Positions 26,194-45,258 of a stretch of 64,000 nt of DNA are shown here, in pieces; the first letter of the stretch is position 1, and the number at the start of each line of letters is the position of its first letter. The DNA lies in contig JABVXU010000004.1 of the NCBI GenBank assembly GCA_013365365.1, positions 310,001 through 374,000 on the forward strand, read 5' to 3'. The notes beneath the pieces were generated by a model. The model was given only the letters and a program-made list of their open reading frames with translations, was not told the origin of the DNA and did not search any database. Origin of the DNA: Cruorifilaria tuberocauda. Its lineage: Eukaryota > Nematoda > Chromadorea > Rhabditida > Onchocercidae. The translations under genes were made by a program, and so were the position numbers.

Positions 26194-26739
26194 GGATTTA
26201 TAAACCGGTTTTATTAAGAATAATAGTAGGATGTTGACAAAAGAAATGCACTTTAGAAAGAAATTTAACTAGGAAAGTAGCAGCTTACTTTCAGGAAATA
26301 TTAAAGTCGATAATGAGAAAAATGGAAAGTTGATTTCTTTACAGCAATACTTCTGATATATTCTTCGTACTGATGGAGGTCTCTTATGTTTGGATTTATT
26401 CTTTTGAGTTAGTGGTTCAGTTACATCTGTGAACCAGATTTACAAAATCTGAGAAATGATATGGATAACATCGGTTGGGGGTTCGGAAAGTTATGAACAT
26501 ATAAAACAACATAGAAAAATGTAATTTTGGTCGTACAACTGTCAGCTATACGAAATAATTCACGGGATTATTAGTGACATCAGAATGAGGAGATCAGATC
26601 TATCGCTACTATGAAGTTTTCATTCAAGTAATTTTCCTCAACAGATATCATAGAAGTGATAATACTGATGGCACAACTTCGGTTTATCAAAGCATTGAAA
26701 TCGGTTTGGAAAAATATTTTTGTTTTTGAATAACACATA

Positions 26740-29700
26740 TTAAAACAGATTGTGCTTTTTACGAAGCACAATTTGTTTCCAGTGCGGGAGTGCATAAAAA
26801 GCTATTCGATCCATTCGAAAGACTGAATGAAAATCATCATCATTTAGATATTGCTCTAATCGATTCATGTCAACACCAGGTGGCAAGTTCCGACTTGTCA
26901 CTTTTTCAAGTGGCCAAGTTTTTGTTCGTAATTGTAATAACTCATCCAGATCGATTGGTTTGCATCGTAATGGACCTTGCTGAAAATGATAAATATGATA
27001 AGCTTCTATACATTAATATTTCATTCAGCTTACCGGAAAGTAATACGGTAATGGAAGAGGTACAAGTAAATCTAAAATATTTCATAGTGGAATTTTATTT
27101 TAGAAATGAAATGATTGTATAGAAAATGAACCATTAGATATTTAACTTTACTTTTTCTTTATCATTTTAAAGATTCTCAAGTAGGATAAATTGAAGCGTT
27201 ACTATCATAAGTTCATTTTCATCAACTTCAGCAACGAAATCATCCCATGTGGCAAAAAGTGCTTTGAATGAATCTGGTTCTTGTGTTTTGCAAATAACCG
27301 TTTTTGGACCAGTTCGATTAGACCAGTAAGCGTTTGCTACGCGTAATGCAAACGTACTGATTGTTTTATCGCTCCAAAGCCACAATCTATTATCCTGATC
27401 TACCATAATTGTATCCCTAAAATAAATATTCTTTAATTCGAATGCATAACATTTGCAATTTATGTGGTTCTTCGTGAGTAAAAAATTTAAGCAATTTCTT
27501 TATATAACGCAAACTTGTACTGTAATTTGAAATTGTAATTTCAATTTCAGTAAATTCAGTCTAGGACTTGAGTCTAGGACAGAGCTACGTTCTTGTATCA
27601 GTTTTTATCGGGTATTAGCTTTTATAGTAATAGCTTCGATGGTTTGAAAGTCGTCAAAAGCAAACCTAAAATTGCTCTGCTGAAATGAGAAAGGAAGAGC
27701 AGGGTCATAATTTGTAGACAACAATTCTTCGCCACCCTTCTCAAACAGTCGAAACAACCGCGGCGGCTGTAATGAAAGTATGAGGTAGATCACGTCAAAT
27801 AATGTATAAATATAATAAACTTAAAATTTATTTTTGTGTCCCTAAATTTAACATACTTTACTGGGAAAATACCTCAATGTTTACCATATATCTTAATCGA
27901 ACTATATCAAAATACCTTAATCCAATGATCTGCTTCGATTACAGGATAATCTTTCGTTCCAGTTAAATAACGATGATTAATGACTGGTTCGGCAATGAAC
28001 TGTTTAAAGGCATTGTAATGTGTTTTAATTTTTTTGGCGAAATTCATGGCTGCCACCTTTGAACTTTCATTACTTTCAATTCCTTCGAGTACTGTTATTT
28101 TCCTATTATTTAGTGAAATATAAACAGCATGAGAACGGTAAATGATAGGTAAACTCTGCTCTTCCATTCGAGCTTCATTGGCAATGGACGATCCATAAAC
28201 GAGGAAAATACCCGATTCACAGCCACAAATAATTAATGATCCTTGAAATAATTGCAAAAACAATGGCGATTCTTGTCCCTGTAAGTAGTATTTTATTCTG
28301 TAATCTTAAATTATTATTGTTCACAGTGGGGTCACTTCCACATAAACGCAATAGTGGAAGAGATATCGTTTGTCGTTATGTTTTAATTTAATCAATTTCA
28401 AGAATTAAAAATGACCTGAGCAATTCTTTCATGAGGAAAATGTGATTCATCATAATCTCTTAGTGCCAAAGCACAAAGTCCTTGCTCTGTTTTACTGGTC
28501 TTTTTACCTAACCAATAAAAATATGCAACACGTTGACGACCAGTTTCTTTCTCCCGTTCCGTACCATCCAATTTTCGTATTCCTGAAATGCGTCAGCAGA
28601 GCTTTTTTAGATCTAAACAATTATGATGAAAGGTCAACTAGGCTTGCCAGGGAAAAATTATCAAAAGAAAAACACAAAATCTACCAATTCGTTCTATTCG
28701 ATATTCCCATTTAATAATATAGCAACGATTATCTCTTAAAATCCATAGTTGATCCACTTCATTCAGTGTCTTTTCACCTTCCAAAACAAAGTACCGAATA
28801 TTCTCAGTAAAGATATTTTTGGAATTCCTGTATAGTTTCTTTTCTTCTAGGATTAAAACTGGTTCTTCCATTGGCTGGGATGCAAGATTTCTGTAGAAAT
28901 TAAATTCGGTGAAAAATATAGTATTAATGAGATGAACAAAAGGTTTTAATAACTCTGAAAACAGAATGTTTGTTACCTTCCGCGATTAAGGCTTTAATTT
29001 TCAATTTTTATTTCAAATTTTTGGTTTTTTACTTCACGACCTTTCACTCTCTACAGATCAAATTAATTTTCAAAGTTTTTGAAACCTTCCTAAATTGTGT
29101 GCTTCCTCTTCCTCACGTAAAACGGAAGCTGGAAGCATAGAGGGTATGTAATGCATGGGCGTGTTACATATATGATGAGTTATTTCTTGCCAATCCTGAA
29201 ATTTGTGTTGGAAGAGCGAATCATTCAGTCCTTGAGTTAGTTTGATAAGTAAACACCACATTGGTCGAATCATATGGAAATTATCACCCAGTACGGTCCG
29301 ATCCAGTCCAAAAACTGTATTCAGAGGTTTAGCATGCTAAAAATTAATTATTCGTTACTAATTATTTACAATCATTCGTACTAGGTATCCATTTTTATTT
29401 ATTATCACCAGGTAACAAATAATGATTTCGGAAGAATTTTCCACTAGTAATTGAACTTTTCAGATTCAATGAATGTTTACAATATGAAAAAGTTTTACAT
29501 GATTTTAACATGTTTTAGTCTTAAACAGTTAAGATTTCATTGATAGCAATATAAAATCACAACGAGGGGATTCATTTACCAGTGTTTTAGAATATGTAAT
29601 CGCATGTTGTGTTCCCACACGGTCAGCATTTCGACCAATCCAAACATAAATTTCAGAACCAAAATCGAAAATTAAATTCTAAAATTCAAAATCATTTTAA

Positions 29701-32700
29701 AAGAATGAGCAGAAAGGTTGAAATATAATTGGCCAGTACGATAATTAAAGAATGTTAGATTTGAATTAAAAATTAGCTTCATTTATGAAAATTAGTCCTC
29801 TTGAACAGATTTATTAAATACAGTTTAAATTATTGAGTATATAGTTCATTTCACTAAAAAATTTCCATTTACGTTATAAAAGATAAAAAGGATGTATGAT
29901 TTAGTTAATGTTAATGTCGGTCTTTGCGTGAACTTATGTCTTAACTTATAATAAGTAGTAGTAAAAAGCTGATAACCTTTTTGGGATGCAACAGAGAGAA
30001 CTTTGGAGGTTGACCTGATGAGATTCGCTGTATGTTATAATGCTCATCAACTTCATAAATTGTATTCATTTGAGCGGCAATGTTCTCAAATGGTTCACTC
30101 AGAGTTACAAGATTATCTGGGATATATTCTCCAGTTATGACGGCCTTACATTCTTCTTCATTCAGTCCAAGTGAACGCCAGAAAGCGTCAACGCCTATTC
30201 CTTCGTGAACATTTTCAAATTCCTTCGCACTGCATCCCAATTCACCGTTCTTCTCACAAATACTTGTAATTATTAATGTCGCCTGAAACTATTGGATATT
30301 GCTTGACCTTTACAGAGCAATTTTTCGGTTGTTACCGTAAAATTCATCGCTTAATCTCTACATTATTATTGTGAAACTAATTTAATGTGCGCAATATTTC
30401 TATTTTAATCTTAAAATTTTCGATTTTTGCTATTTCGAATTATAAAACAACAAAAAATAAACGATTGGGAAAAGAGCACAGAAGGAAACTGACTATAAGC
30501 AGATGGGAAACAAGAAAGAAAATTGCTTAAATTACATTCTAAAACGAAGACTTCTTTGTCAAACAAATACATAAGCGGTAACCGTTTGATCTTTAAAAAA
30601 TAAGAAACCAAATGATAATTTTAGTAAAACACTTCAAATTCTTATCTCCTTCGTATTATATGCCATTTTGGATAAGTAAGGTATTTTTTTAGAATAATGC
30701 TACTTTTTTAAAAGGAAAATGGAAATATTGCTAAGCAATTTATTAATAAATAGTTTCAGAATATTGGTCTGTAAAAGAAATACCAAACAAAAAAATTACT
30801 TTACTCCTTTCCAGTAAATTCGAATATTTCCCGTAGTATAAAAATAGTTGCTTCGGTGTTATTAGAATGAATGCAGCATATGAATGAATTGAGGTATATT
30901 TAGGTGCCACCAATCGAACATCCATAATCTTATCACCTAAACCATTCATTACATTTATAAATGAAAAAGAATTAAATTTATAAAATGAAAAATGTGACGA
31001 ATAAAAAAATATTTGTTCGAATGAAATTCATTCATTTGATTAATCCTAATTTGTTTTTTGAGATAAATTTGGTCAAAATAAATTTGCACAACTAATCGAT
31101 TGATTCAGTTTCATCCATTTTTATGTCTATGAAAGATAGAACATATCTAGTTCCATATCATTCGTAAAGCATTCATTATTAATCAAATTTAGTCTAACTT
31201 TGATCTCAAAATTCTAAAATTTGGTCTCGAAACTATTGCCAGTTAGCAAGAATTTTCATATTTAAATTTTTCGAATGGAAATTTGTGCTTTTATAGTTAA
31301 AATATTAAAAACGACTGGAAAGCGAATAACCTTTTATCCGTACAAGCATTAGTTCTGGATATGGTGATTTTAATTCTCTTCTTTTCAGCTTCACAGCTGA
31401 ATAATCCACTTTGCTCTGCAAACCCTAAAATAAAATGATATGTTGAAAGTTCTCAAAAGTTTTTCAAATTTTTTAAGCATTAAATAAATGTAAAACCTTT
31501 TTGACACTACTAGATATTCCAGCTGCACTATCTTTCTGATCAGCTTTACTTCGACAATCGATGGGATCTAATAATGTATTAACAACTGGTTGACATATCA
31601 AAGATGCCATCGATCGACGTGAAGTATTAATTCGACTACGACCACGTGCTGCAGCTCGAACTGGTACAATCAATCTAGGGAATTCGTGACATAATTTTAC
31701 GCTCATTTTTAAATTAATTGTGGAAATATTATTTTGTTAAATATAGCATATAACTCTATTTTGGCATCACTTTTGTAGATGTTCTTTACTAAGTATTATT
31801 TAGATTATTACTCGAAATTTTCACTCAATTTTCCCGATTCTTTTAATATATCGTAAGTGAAAGGTAATATCACGATCAAGCGAAGACATATCTATTGGTT
31901 GATATTGATTAGAGTTAAGAGCGAAAGATCAATACTTGAATTATTTGAGGAGAGATAATGAAAGGAAGAATGAATAAGCTGAGAGGATAGAGAAGGATGA
32001 GATATAACAGAAAGAATCCTGTTGAATTATATAACCCCTTGACACACCAAATGGTCTAATATGTGTGCACATCGTGTGTCCTTGTCTGCACCTCGTGACA
32101 CGTGTAAGTGACCCATAACTGTGCCATTTCCAATTGTTGAAGTGACTAGACACGTAGAGGGTCGTTATTAGCTTTGGCCCTCTCTTTTCTCTGACGTACG
32201 TACCAGTGAAAATCTGTTCCTAATATTGCACAATCTTTCAATGCGAGAATATATCCCACGGATAGTTCCTTTTACGTGACCTCTACAAGTCGGAAGAATG
32301 AAATGAAAAGAAAAGAATATCTTGTGGCTGATCGAATTATAAATTGCTAACAACATACTATTGCTGAAGTGATAGTACATTGGGAAAAACTGATAAATGG
32401 TAGAAATTCTCCTTCATTCTCACTCAATCAGAGAAGAAAATAAAAAGGCATGATCATCATTTCAATATTAATTTTACTGTTTTAATCTTATTTGATAGTT
32501 TAATTTGACCATTTAAATTCCAACTTAAAATAATAAGAATCTGGCATAGGAGGGACACTTAAAATATAAGTAAACTATGATAATTATAAAAAGAAATCCT
32601 TAAAAACGAGAAAAAAGCAGAACAAAAAACAAAATAATCAGGATAATCCAAAATCTTACCAGGCACACCCTGTGTACCCGCAAAATGCATAAGAAAAAAA

Positions 32701-33291
32701 GTTATATTAGTACCAACAAAAAAGCACCCATCATATATCATACGAAAGGAAATACCTTGGAGTGGTAGTGATAACACCTTCAAATTCATTCAAATCAATT
32801 TGCAACATTTTGGATCGTGGTGAAATAATGGAAGCGTTAGAATAGAAATGATCCAAGCCTTTGCTAACATCCATTGTTCGAGTTTTTGATGATATTTCCT
32901 TAACGGGAAAATGTTTCTGCAGACATTCTACATCATTGAAATATTGCAAATCCAAACCTTTTTAATATATTCAATATTTAATTTCAATTAAATTCAATAT
33001 TTAATAATCAATACGATATTTAATACATTCACGCTATTGCTCAGTTGGCTAAAAATTTATTGTATTTTACTTTAATAAACATGAAAAATTTTTCTGAAGT
33101 TTGAAAATTTGAATTTTTCAAGAACAATTTTTTAAGACGAAATCCATTAAAAGAAAAAAAATATAAAGAGAAAGAATTTTATGGAGATGAAGACTTACTT
33201 CTTTTAATGCATACTTTCGTAATTCAAGTATAGTCTTCTCTTCCTTTTTCAGTAATTCAGTATTATCAACTGGCATAATACTGTCATCCAT
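26740..33291 (-). CDS. SVIL: Supervillin-like gelsolin-repeat protein with villin headpiece
   Basis: Core exons: 31706-31497, 31424-31331, 30936-30800, 30282-29977, 29678-29580, 29336-29086, 28890-28685, 28582-28416, 28278-27916, 27766-27666, 27416-27203, 26979-26740; all phases agree (795 residues from ATG 31706). Exons 33291-33199 and 32916-32756 can be added in frame if 32756 joins 31701 (878 residues); that acceptor is weak, so 31706 may be a second start. The segments follow the order of the vertebrate supervillin C-terminal half: SKVDYSAVKLK, PYPELMLVRIKG, VRLVAP, FLYYGKYSN, LGCSAKEFE, FDFGSEIYVWIG, YFYWLGKKTS, LFLQLFQGSLIICG, RLWLWSDKT, FATWDD. The headpiece has LPPGVDMNRLEQYL, FRMDRIAFYALPHWKQ and ends HNLF. 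Supervillin links actin and myosin II to membranes. The long disordered N-terminus of vertebrate supervillin is absent or not recognisable. Confidence 0.88.
31707..32755 (-). other. Intron or alternative-promoter region of the supervillin-like gene
   Basis: About 1 kb between the possible 5' exons and the first well-supported exon. It is either an intron or the promoter of a shorter transcript starting at ATG 31706, which has a good AAAA context. No other coding exon is supported here. Confidence 0.35.
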
Positions 33292-33827
33292 AAATTGTAG
33301 AATTTAACTAATATTAGTTTCAAAAAAAAATGATGAAGGAATTCCTTTAACAACAAATAAAAACATGAATTTTGACACGGATAGTTAAAGAGAACAGGCC
33401 ATCTTATTACAGAATGAAATAGGACGCTCAACTCAACTGAAGTCTCGTAAACGATGATTCGAATAACCTAAGTTGCATTAATTATAATTATGAATGAATG
33501 GAAGATCATGTCATTTACATCCAGCAGTGTTATCAATATGCTTATCAAATAGCAATGAGACAGCTTGAAGTAACCGAGAATAAGTAAAAGTCCGGCTGTA
33601 TTATTTTTTTCGTTTTTTCCAGATCTTCGACAAATTGAATCGTTTCAAAGCATTAGATATAGTCTTCAGATTATGTAATGTAAGCCGATTTCACAATTGC
33701 TATAGATTCTGCGTATCAGTTTACAGTTGTGATAAGAAACATTTTTATTCTATTATTTTCTAATTGAATTCTTATTAGCATTCAAATATAATTAACGTAG
33801 AAACTGATTCCACACGCTCTCGAGACT

Positions 33828-33851
33828 AGTCCTGGCAATATCGCCAGGACT
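33828..33851. repeat. Perfect nine-base inverted repeat
   Basis: AGTCCTGGC, six bases AATATC, then GCCAGGACT. The stem is GC-rich in an AT-rich surrounding. Nothing nearby identifies its role. Confidence 0.6.
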
Positions 33852-35322
33852 TAAATTCTTAAATAAATTGAACCCCAACAAATGCACAATCATGCTAAAA
33901 AAGTACAAAAGTATCCATTTAAACATTAAAAAACGTGATTGTGAAAATTCTAATTTTATTATATTATACATCACAAAGATAAAATACACAACAAATTTAA
34001 ATGATTTATTGATAGTTTCCCTAATATGACATTTCAATGTAGTGATATGTGATCAGTTGAAGAATTAGAAAAGCTTAAAAACTAATTGAACTGCGTGACA
34101 AGATTTAGAAGAATGCTTATTTAATCAATTATTAATAATGAATCCGGTAAAATTTAACAACAGAAATATTTCGACTCGTGCAAAAGGTTGAAAATTTTTA
34201 TTGAATAAATATGATTAGAAACTGACAGCATTCAAGCAGATTTACATAATCAATGCATACTCTGCAAGGAAAATTAAAAAGAAAACTTTTGCATCCGATT
34301 TTAAAATCACGAAATAACTTTTGATTTTTTCAATAGCCCGATAATGATCAACGATATTTATCGCTTATTAATCAGTTCAGTTAACATAACTGCAAGAAAA
34401 GGTAAACTTCGACGTGGTTTACAATTTAGTATCTTTCAATGAACATCAATAATTTACTTGAATTGATGCGAGAAATTGAAAAGGGATGCTGTTTTCCACT
34501 CATCGAATAAACTTTCCCATTGAAATTGATTAAATGGGAAAAGGAGGGAAAAGGTGTTTCTGATTAATTCAGATTTAGGATTTTTTTTCATTTTTCTAAA
34601 ATCTTCATCAACAAATTCCGTACTTTAGAAACAAAAATTCAAAAGAGAAGTAATTACTCGATATCATTGGATTCTGACAAATTATTTGATTAATTTAATT
34701 GAATTAAATGGCAATTGGATGAGAACATTCACATCGATAGAAAAAGGAAAACATTGTATTATGTAAAATGATGATCGAACAAACGAAAGTAGTTTATTAG
34801 TTAAAGATGCCACTTCTGAAGTTCATCATAATCTAATCAATCCCAGAGTTAAGATGTATAAAAATTTAGATTTCATTAATTGAACTAAATCATTATTTCT
34901 GTGTTTATGTTTGAATAACAGTGAGAATAATATGCTGAAAGCTAAAGTATGACCATTAAATGTTGTTTTTCAATTTTCAAACAATTATTTCAGATTCCCG
35001 ATTGCTCCATTTAATCCGGAAGTTTATTGAGAAGAGGACGATATAGATTAAGTACTTATTGACTAGTGGTTGATTGCCCTAATATTACTCCTATGTATTA
35101 TGCTATAATCATGATCGATTAATCCAATTGATGTCCAAAGTCCAAAATTGTAACTACAGTTTTTCTCTTTGTTCCTACTTGACAGACTGAAAATGAATAT
35201 TCCACTGCTTCTTCAATCTCTACTTCACATGTTTGATAAAACGAGATGAAAGTGATGTCTTTCCAATGAGATCATGAAAAGAGCAAAGATTAATGCAGTA
35301 TGCAGTACGAAGTGTAGTTCTT

Positions 35323-35377
35323 TTTCATAGCTTGGCTGTTTCTTCATAGCTCGGCCATTTCTTCGTAACTTAGCCGA
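35323..35377. repeat. Three imperfect copies of a roughly 19-base unit
   Basis: Variants of TTCATAGCTTGGCTGTTTC occur three times in tandem, the last copy reading TTCGTAACTTAGCCGAG. It lies in the gene-poor stretch. Confidence 0.5.
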
Positions 35378-38300
35378 GAAAGTGGAATAAAGTATGTGCT
35401 ATATAAGAAGTTATTGCGTTAATTCGTTGGAAAATTGATTTATGCGTTGGTGTGTTAATTATATTTGATCAATAACAATAGGGAAAGGACAAAGGAGGAA
35501 GAGATGCTTGTCCTTGAATAAACAATTCAATGCTATTATTCAAGATTGAGAATGAAATAGATGAACAAATAGATAATAAGCTTAAAAAAGCTCTCAACAG
35601 ATAGGACAGGTAGAAAAGCAACACAGAGCTGAATGAGGCGCTTCTAAAGAGGAAACAATATTTGCCAAAATTTCGATAAATTTGGACTTATTTCATTATC
35701 AAAAACAAAATAAAAGAAAATACAGAAACAGCGAATTCAAACAGAATTAATCGAACTAACGACAGATTTTGATAATATTGAGAAAATCAATGACTGTGCG
35801 GTTCCGGCAAATTTAAAATTGATATAAAAATGAAACTATTTTAAAAACACTATTATTATTATATTGAAATATCAACAGAAAATTTAAAAAACTAGCAAAG
35901 AGACATTAGAAACGATTCGTCGTTTTTTCCCCAACGCGATCAGTAATCGTCCATGCGAAGTTTCCTATCTTATGTAAATATTAAAATGAAATAAATTAAC
36001 AAATTATATGTACCAGTTTCGGATGTTATCAGAACATTTCGGATGTTATGTTTCAGAAGAACTGGAAAGATATATAATCTAATTTGTCTATGACAAATCG
36101 ATGTTTTTGCTTTTGCAGTAATGAAAATAAAACATTTTCCTGTCGAAGATTTGGCAAATTCTGGCGAATAAAAGGGATAGGAAGAAAAGTCTTTATAATG
36201 GACAAATTTAATTTCAATTTTTAAATTGTACATTTACTCTGGAGGGATGCCAACGTCTTGTTTTTCCAATAGGTTACTTTTGTTGACTCAATGTTCCACG
36301 CATTGCCAGTACCAGTATTTTGCGTGATCGTTGATAACAAATAATGGTTTGCTCTATGCCAACTTTTGCATAGTTATTTACCCAATCGACTTTAAACAAA
36401 TTTTTCAAATTGAAAAATAAGTTCAGTTCATATACATCATGACAGGAAAAAGAATGAAGAGTTATCCGATGGGAAGCAGGGAGAAGGAAGTCGAAGGAGA
36501 AGCAGTAGATAGCGCGATCGCTTAGTCGCTGAAGGAAAAAGTGCTTTACTATAGTAATTGCGACGCCTCCCATCGGTGATGTCCATCTTTCTCGACCTGT
36601 CCATCATTCTTTCCTCCTTCCCTCTCTCTACCTTTAAAAAGAGAAAGGTGAAATGTTTGTGAAATGGTAGTTGCTGACGATAAACAGATTTATGGAGAGA
36701 ACTGCTGGAGATATTGCAGAGATAAATTACCCAAAACTATCATCGGGTAGAATGAAACGAAGGAAACAGAAAGTTCTTTGACGATTTCTTCCTCGATATG
36801 TAACTGTTGTCCGATTAATTTTACACGTTGTTGAACAAATTTTTTTCAAAAAGACAAATACTATAACACATAAGAAAAAGGGATATATGGAAATAGGACC
36901 AAATTTTCAATAAAAAATTTCAATACAAAAGGATTTAAAATAAGAATCTGAAAAAATTGTAAGTTTCAAAATTTTCAAACTTTCAAACAATGAGCTAGTT
37001 TTTCTTTTAAAAAAGAGAAGGAGAAATCAGGTTTTTTTAATAACAGTAATAAATTTAGAAAGTATTTGAAACACTGGGAAATATAACTATGTAATCTTAT
37101 GATTTAGTTGTAAATGGGGAAAATTAGGGAGTAACGAAAATAGAATATTCTGAAATTTCTGATAGTATTACCGAGCATTCTGGTTTCTCAGAATTTGAAA
37201 TAAAATTCTTTTACTATCCACATTCGAGATTGAATGATCAAAGAATTTGCGAATGCATTCGCTTGTTGGACTGTATTCTCAGCAAATTTATAGTTCAGAT
37301 AAGTTGATGATTTTATTCGAAATTTAAACTTTAAAGAACAGAAAAAACATGACAAAATCTATATGATTCGATCTTCTTAGTTGATGCGATATAAATCATT
37401 AAACTGTACCTGCAAAACTCCCTTTTGTGATACAGTTTTCTAATACAGTGATCTTTTCTTGAAATATCTTCTGTGACTGAATGGCATATCTCAGTATTTG
37501 ACTGAATTCATTCAAGATTAGGGAATGAATTGAATGATAGCACTTGTCATTCGGCGGCTCAAATGTCATTGTTCGTTTGTTCCAATTACCTTAACATCAT
37601 TGCACGAGATTATATATCTGAGTTTGACGGAGAGAAACGGAAATATTTTGTCAGAAATGACTGTTATTCCTTATATTGTATCGCTATAAAAATGGAAATT
37701 AAGAATTTGTAATCGGTTATAGATTATAGCTAATAAAAATTTAACACATATGGAAGGGAAAAAAAACTCAAGCATTATTCATTAGTATGAAAACAACATG
37801 CTATTATTGGTTAGTCTTTGAACTGGAATGAAAAAGGAGAAAATATATGATAAAAACATGCGAGATCTGTCCTAACTGTCATCATCATCAATATTCTTCC
37901 AGCAAAAAAAAAATAGGGCTACAAGAGAATAGATAGTCAAAACTATTACGAAATATCATTCGTTACAATCATTCCTTATCATTCGTTACAATCTATCACG
38001 CAGTCATGAGATTCGTCTATTCACTTGAATTGATATCATTGGATTTTAAATTTCAGTTGATCGCCAGTTATGCTAATATTCGATAACTATTATTTAGCTC
38101 TTTAAATATTGGAAATAAGATTGCTCGAAGCTTAGAAGAAACGAAGATTTTTGATCTCGGAGAAGTATAAGATTTTCACAAATACTATATTACTTCTTAT
38201 TTCAGCCAAGATTCTTCCTTTTTCAATAGTTCCAAAATCACAATGCTGATAATTATTATCGAACTGAACTGCCTCAAAATTTCCCACATCATTAAGATTT

Positions 38301-38733
38301 TAATTTGATAAAATTGCATTAAGCACTTCATGAGAGAGAGCAAACTGACAACCTTCGTATCCTCTTGCATGCGATCACCCAAATTGTTTCCATATTATAA
38401 TTGTTCGCTGAAGATAATCTGTTTCTATCCACTACTCCGTAGACATCGAAATCTGTTACAGCTAATTTTGGGGATATTTGGGCATATAAGAGTCAGAGGA
38501 CAATGTAGCTTTAATTCTTTAAATCAAGATTTATGCTCCACAAACAATTCAATGAATCTTCATATTCGATCTAATCCCTATACCAAATTTTCACTGGCAT
38601 GAAATCCAAAATTTTCACAGCGTTCCAAGACTCGTAGCCTATTCAAAATGGTTTGTGGCGGGAAAGTCTGAAGAGCTTTTTTTCGCTGCGTGGAATTGAT
38701 TAATTTTAAATAGATCGCATCGACTTGAGGTAA

Positions 38734-44616
<5,883 letters not shown>

Positions 44617-45258
44617 AATTGCCTTTATTAAAACTCATCATTCTCTTAAATTGTATGATTATTCATTTATTGTATTTAATGTATTTGTTGGATATACATA
44701 TTGCTGATGATTTTGTTTATTTTTTACTTTCTCTTTGTGAGAACAATTTTACTCTTTCTTTATCTTTAATCCGCTGTTTGATACTAGCGTTATTTTGGCA
44801 ACATTCCTCATTGTAATAAAAAGTATATCATTTACGTACTAAAAAAGCAATAAGAGTAAAAAAAGCAGTAAGGTTCCCCACTGTAATAGTTCTCACTTAT
44901 TTAGTAAAGAATGATTCTTTCCTTTTAAATAATTTCATTTTTGTTACTGATATTAATATTCAAAAAAGTTTTAGTCTAGTCGGTCCATAAATAAAGTGAA
45001 ACGAATGGAATTATGTTGAGGATTGATTCTGATTTAATTGGCTTTTGGGAACCTTACGATCTCAGTTCCATTATTGGTTAAAAAGCCGTCATCTCAGATT
45101 CGTTTCGTAATTGCCCACGCCCTTTTTTAAAATCCCGCTGTAAATGGTAACGTTCTGCTTACAGCACAATAGCGCGGTGACGTCATTGAGTGTTTCGCGG
45201 GTAAATGCTATGTTATAGGGAGATGAAGAATTAATGGCATGAGATGAGTTGTTGTGTG
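44617..45258. other. Intergenic region between BLM and the INO80-N gene
   Basis: 642 bases holding the BLM 3' UTR (AATAAA near 44815 and again near 44990) and the promoter or trans-splice region of the next gene. No coding sequence is supported. Confidence 0.45.

Larger units (their letters stand above)
33292..38733. other. Gene-poor intergenic region
   Basis: 5.4 kb between the divergent starts of the supervillin-like and BLM genes. Open frames on both strands are short, AT-driven and without partners (for example 36274-36573 on the minus strand). It contains a perfect hairpin at 33828-33851 and three imperfect copies of a roughly 19-base unit at 35323-35377. Promoters for both flanking genes are expected at its ends. 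Confidence 0.5.

Noticed and set aside
27034..27071. Possible extra exon (proline-rich) in the supervillin-like gene with good splice sites.
   Set aside because: It is 38 bases long between two phase-0 exons, so inclusion breaks the frame before the headpiece.
26790..27122. Open frame of 110 codons on the plus strand.
   Set aside because: It is antisense to the villin headpiece exon, which has clear family residues on the minus strand.
32660..32669. Ten-base micro-exon with ACACAG acceptor and GTAAGA donor.
   Set aside because: It follows 32756 in phase, but leaves phase 0, and the next exon has no acceptor at a codon boundary.
36274..36573. Open frame of 99 codons on the minus strand in the gene-poor region.
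   Set aside because: No domain, no splice-linked neighbours, and length within chance expectation for 5.4 kb.
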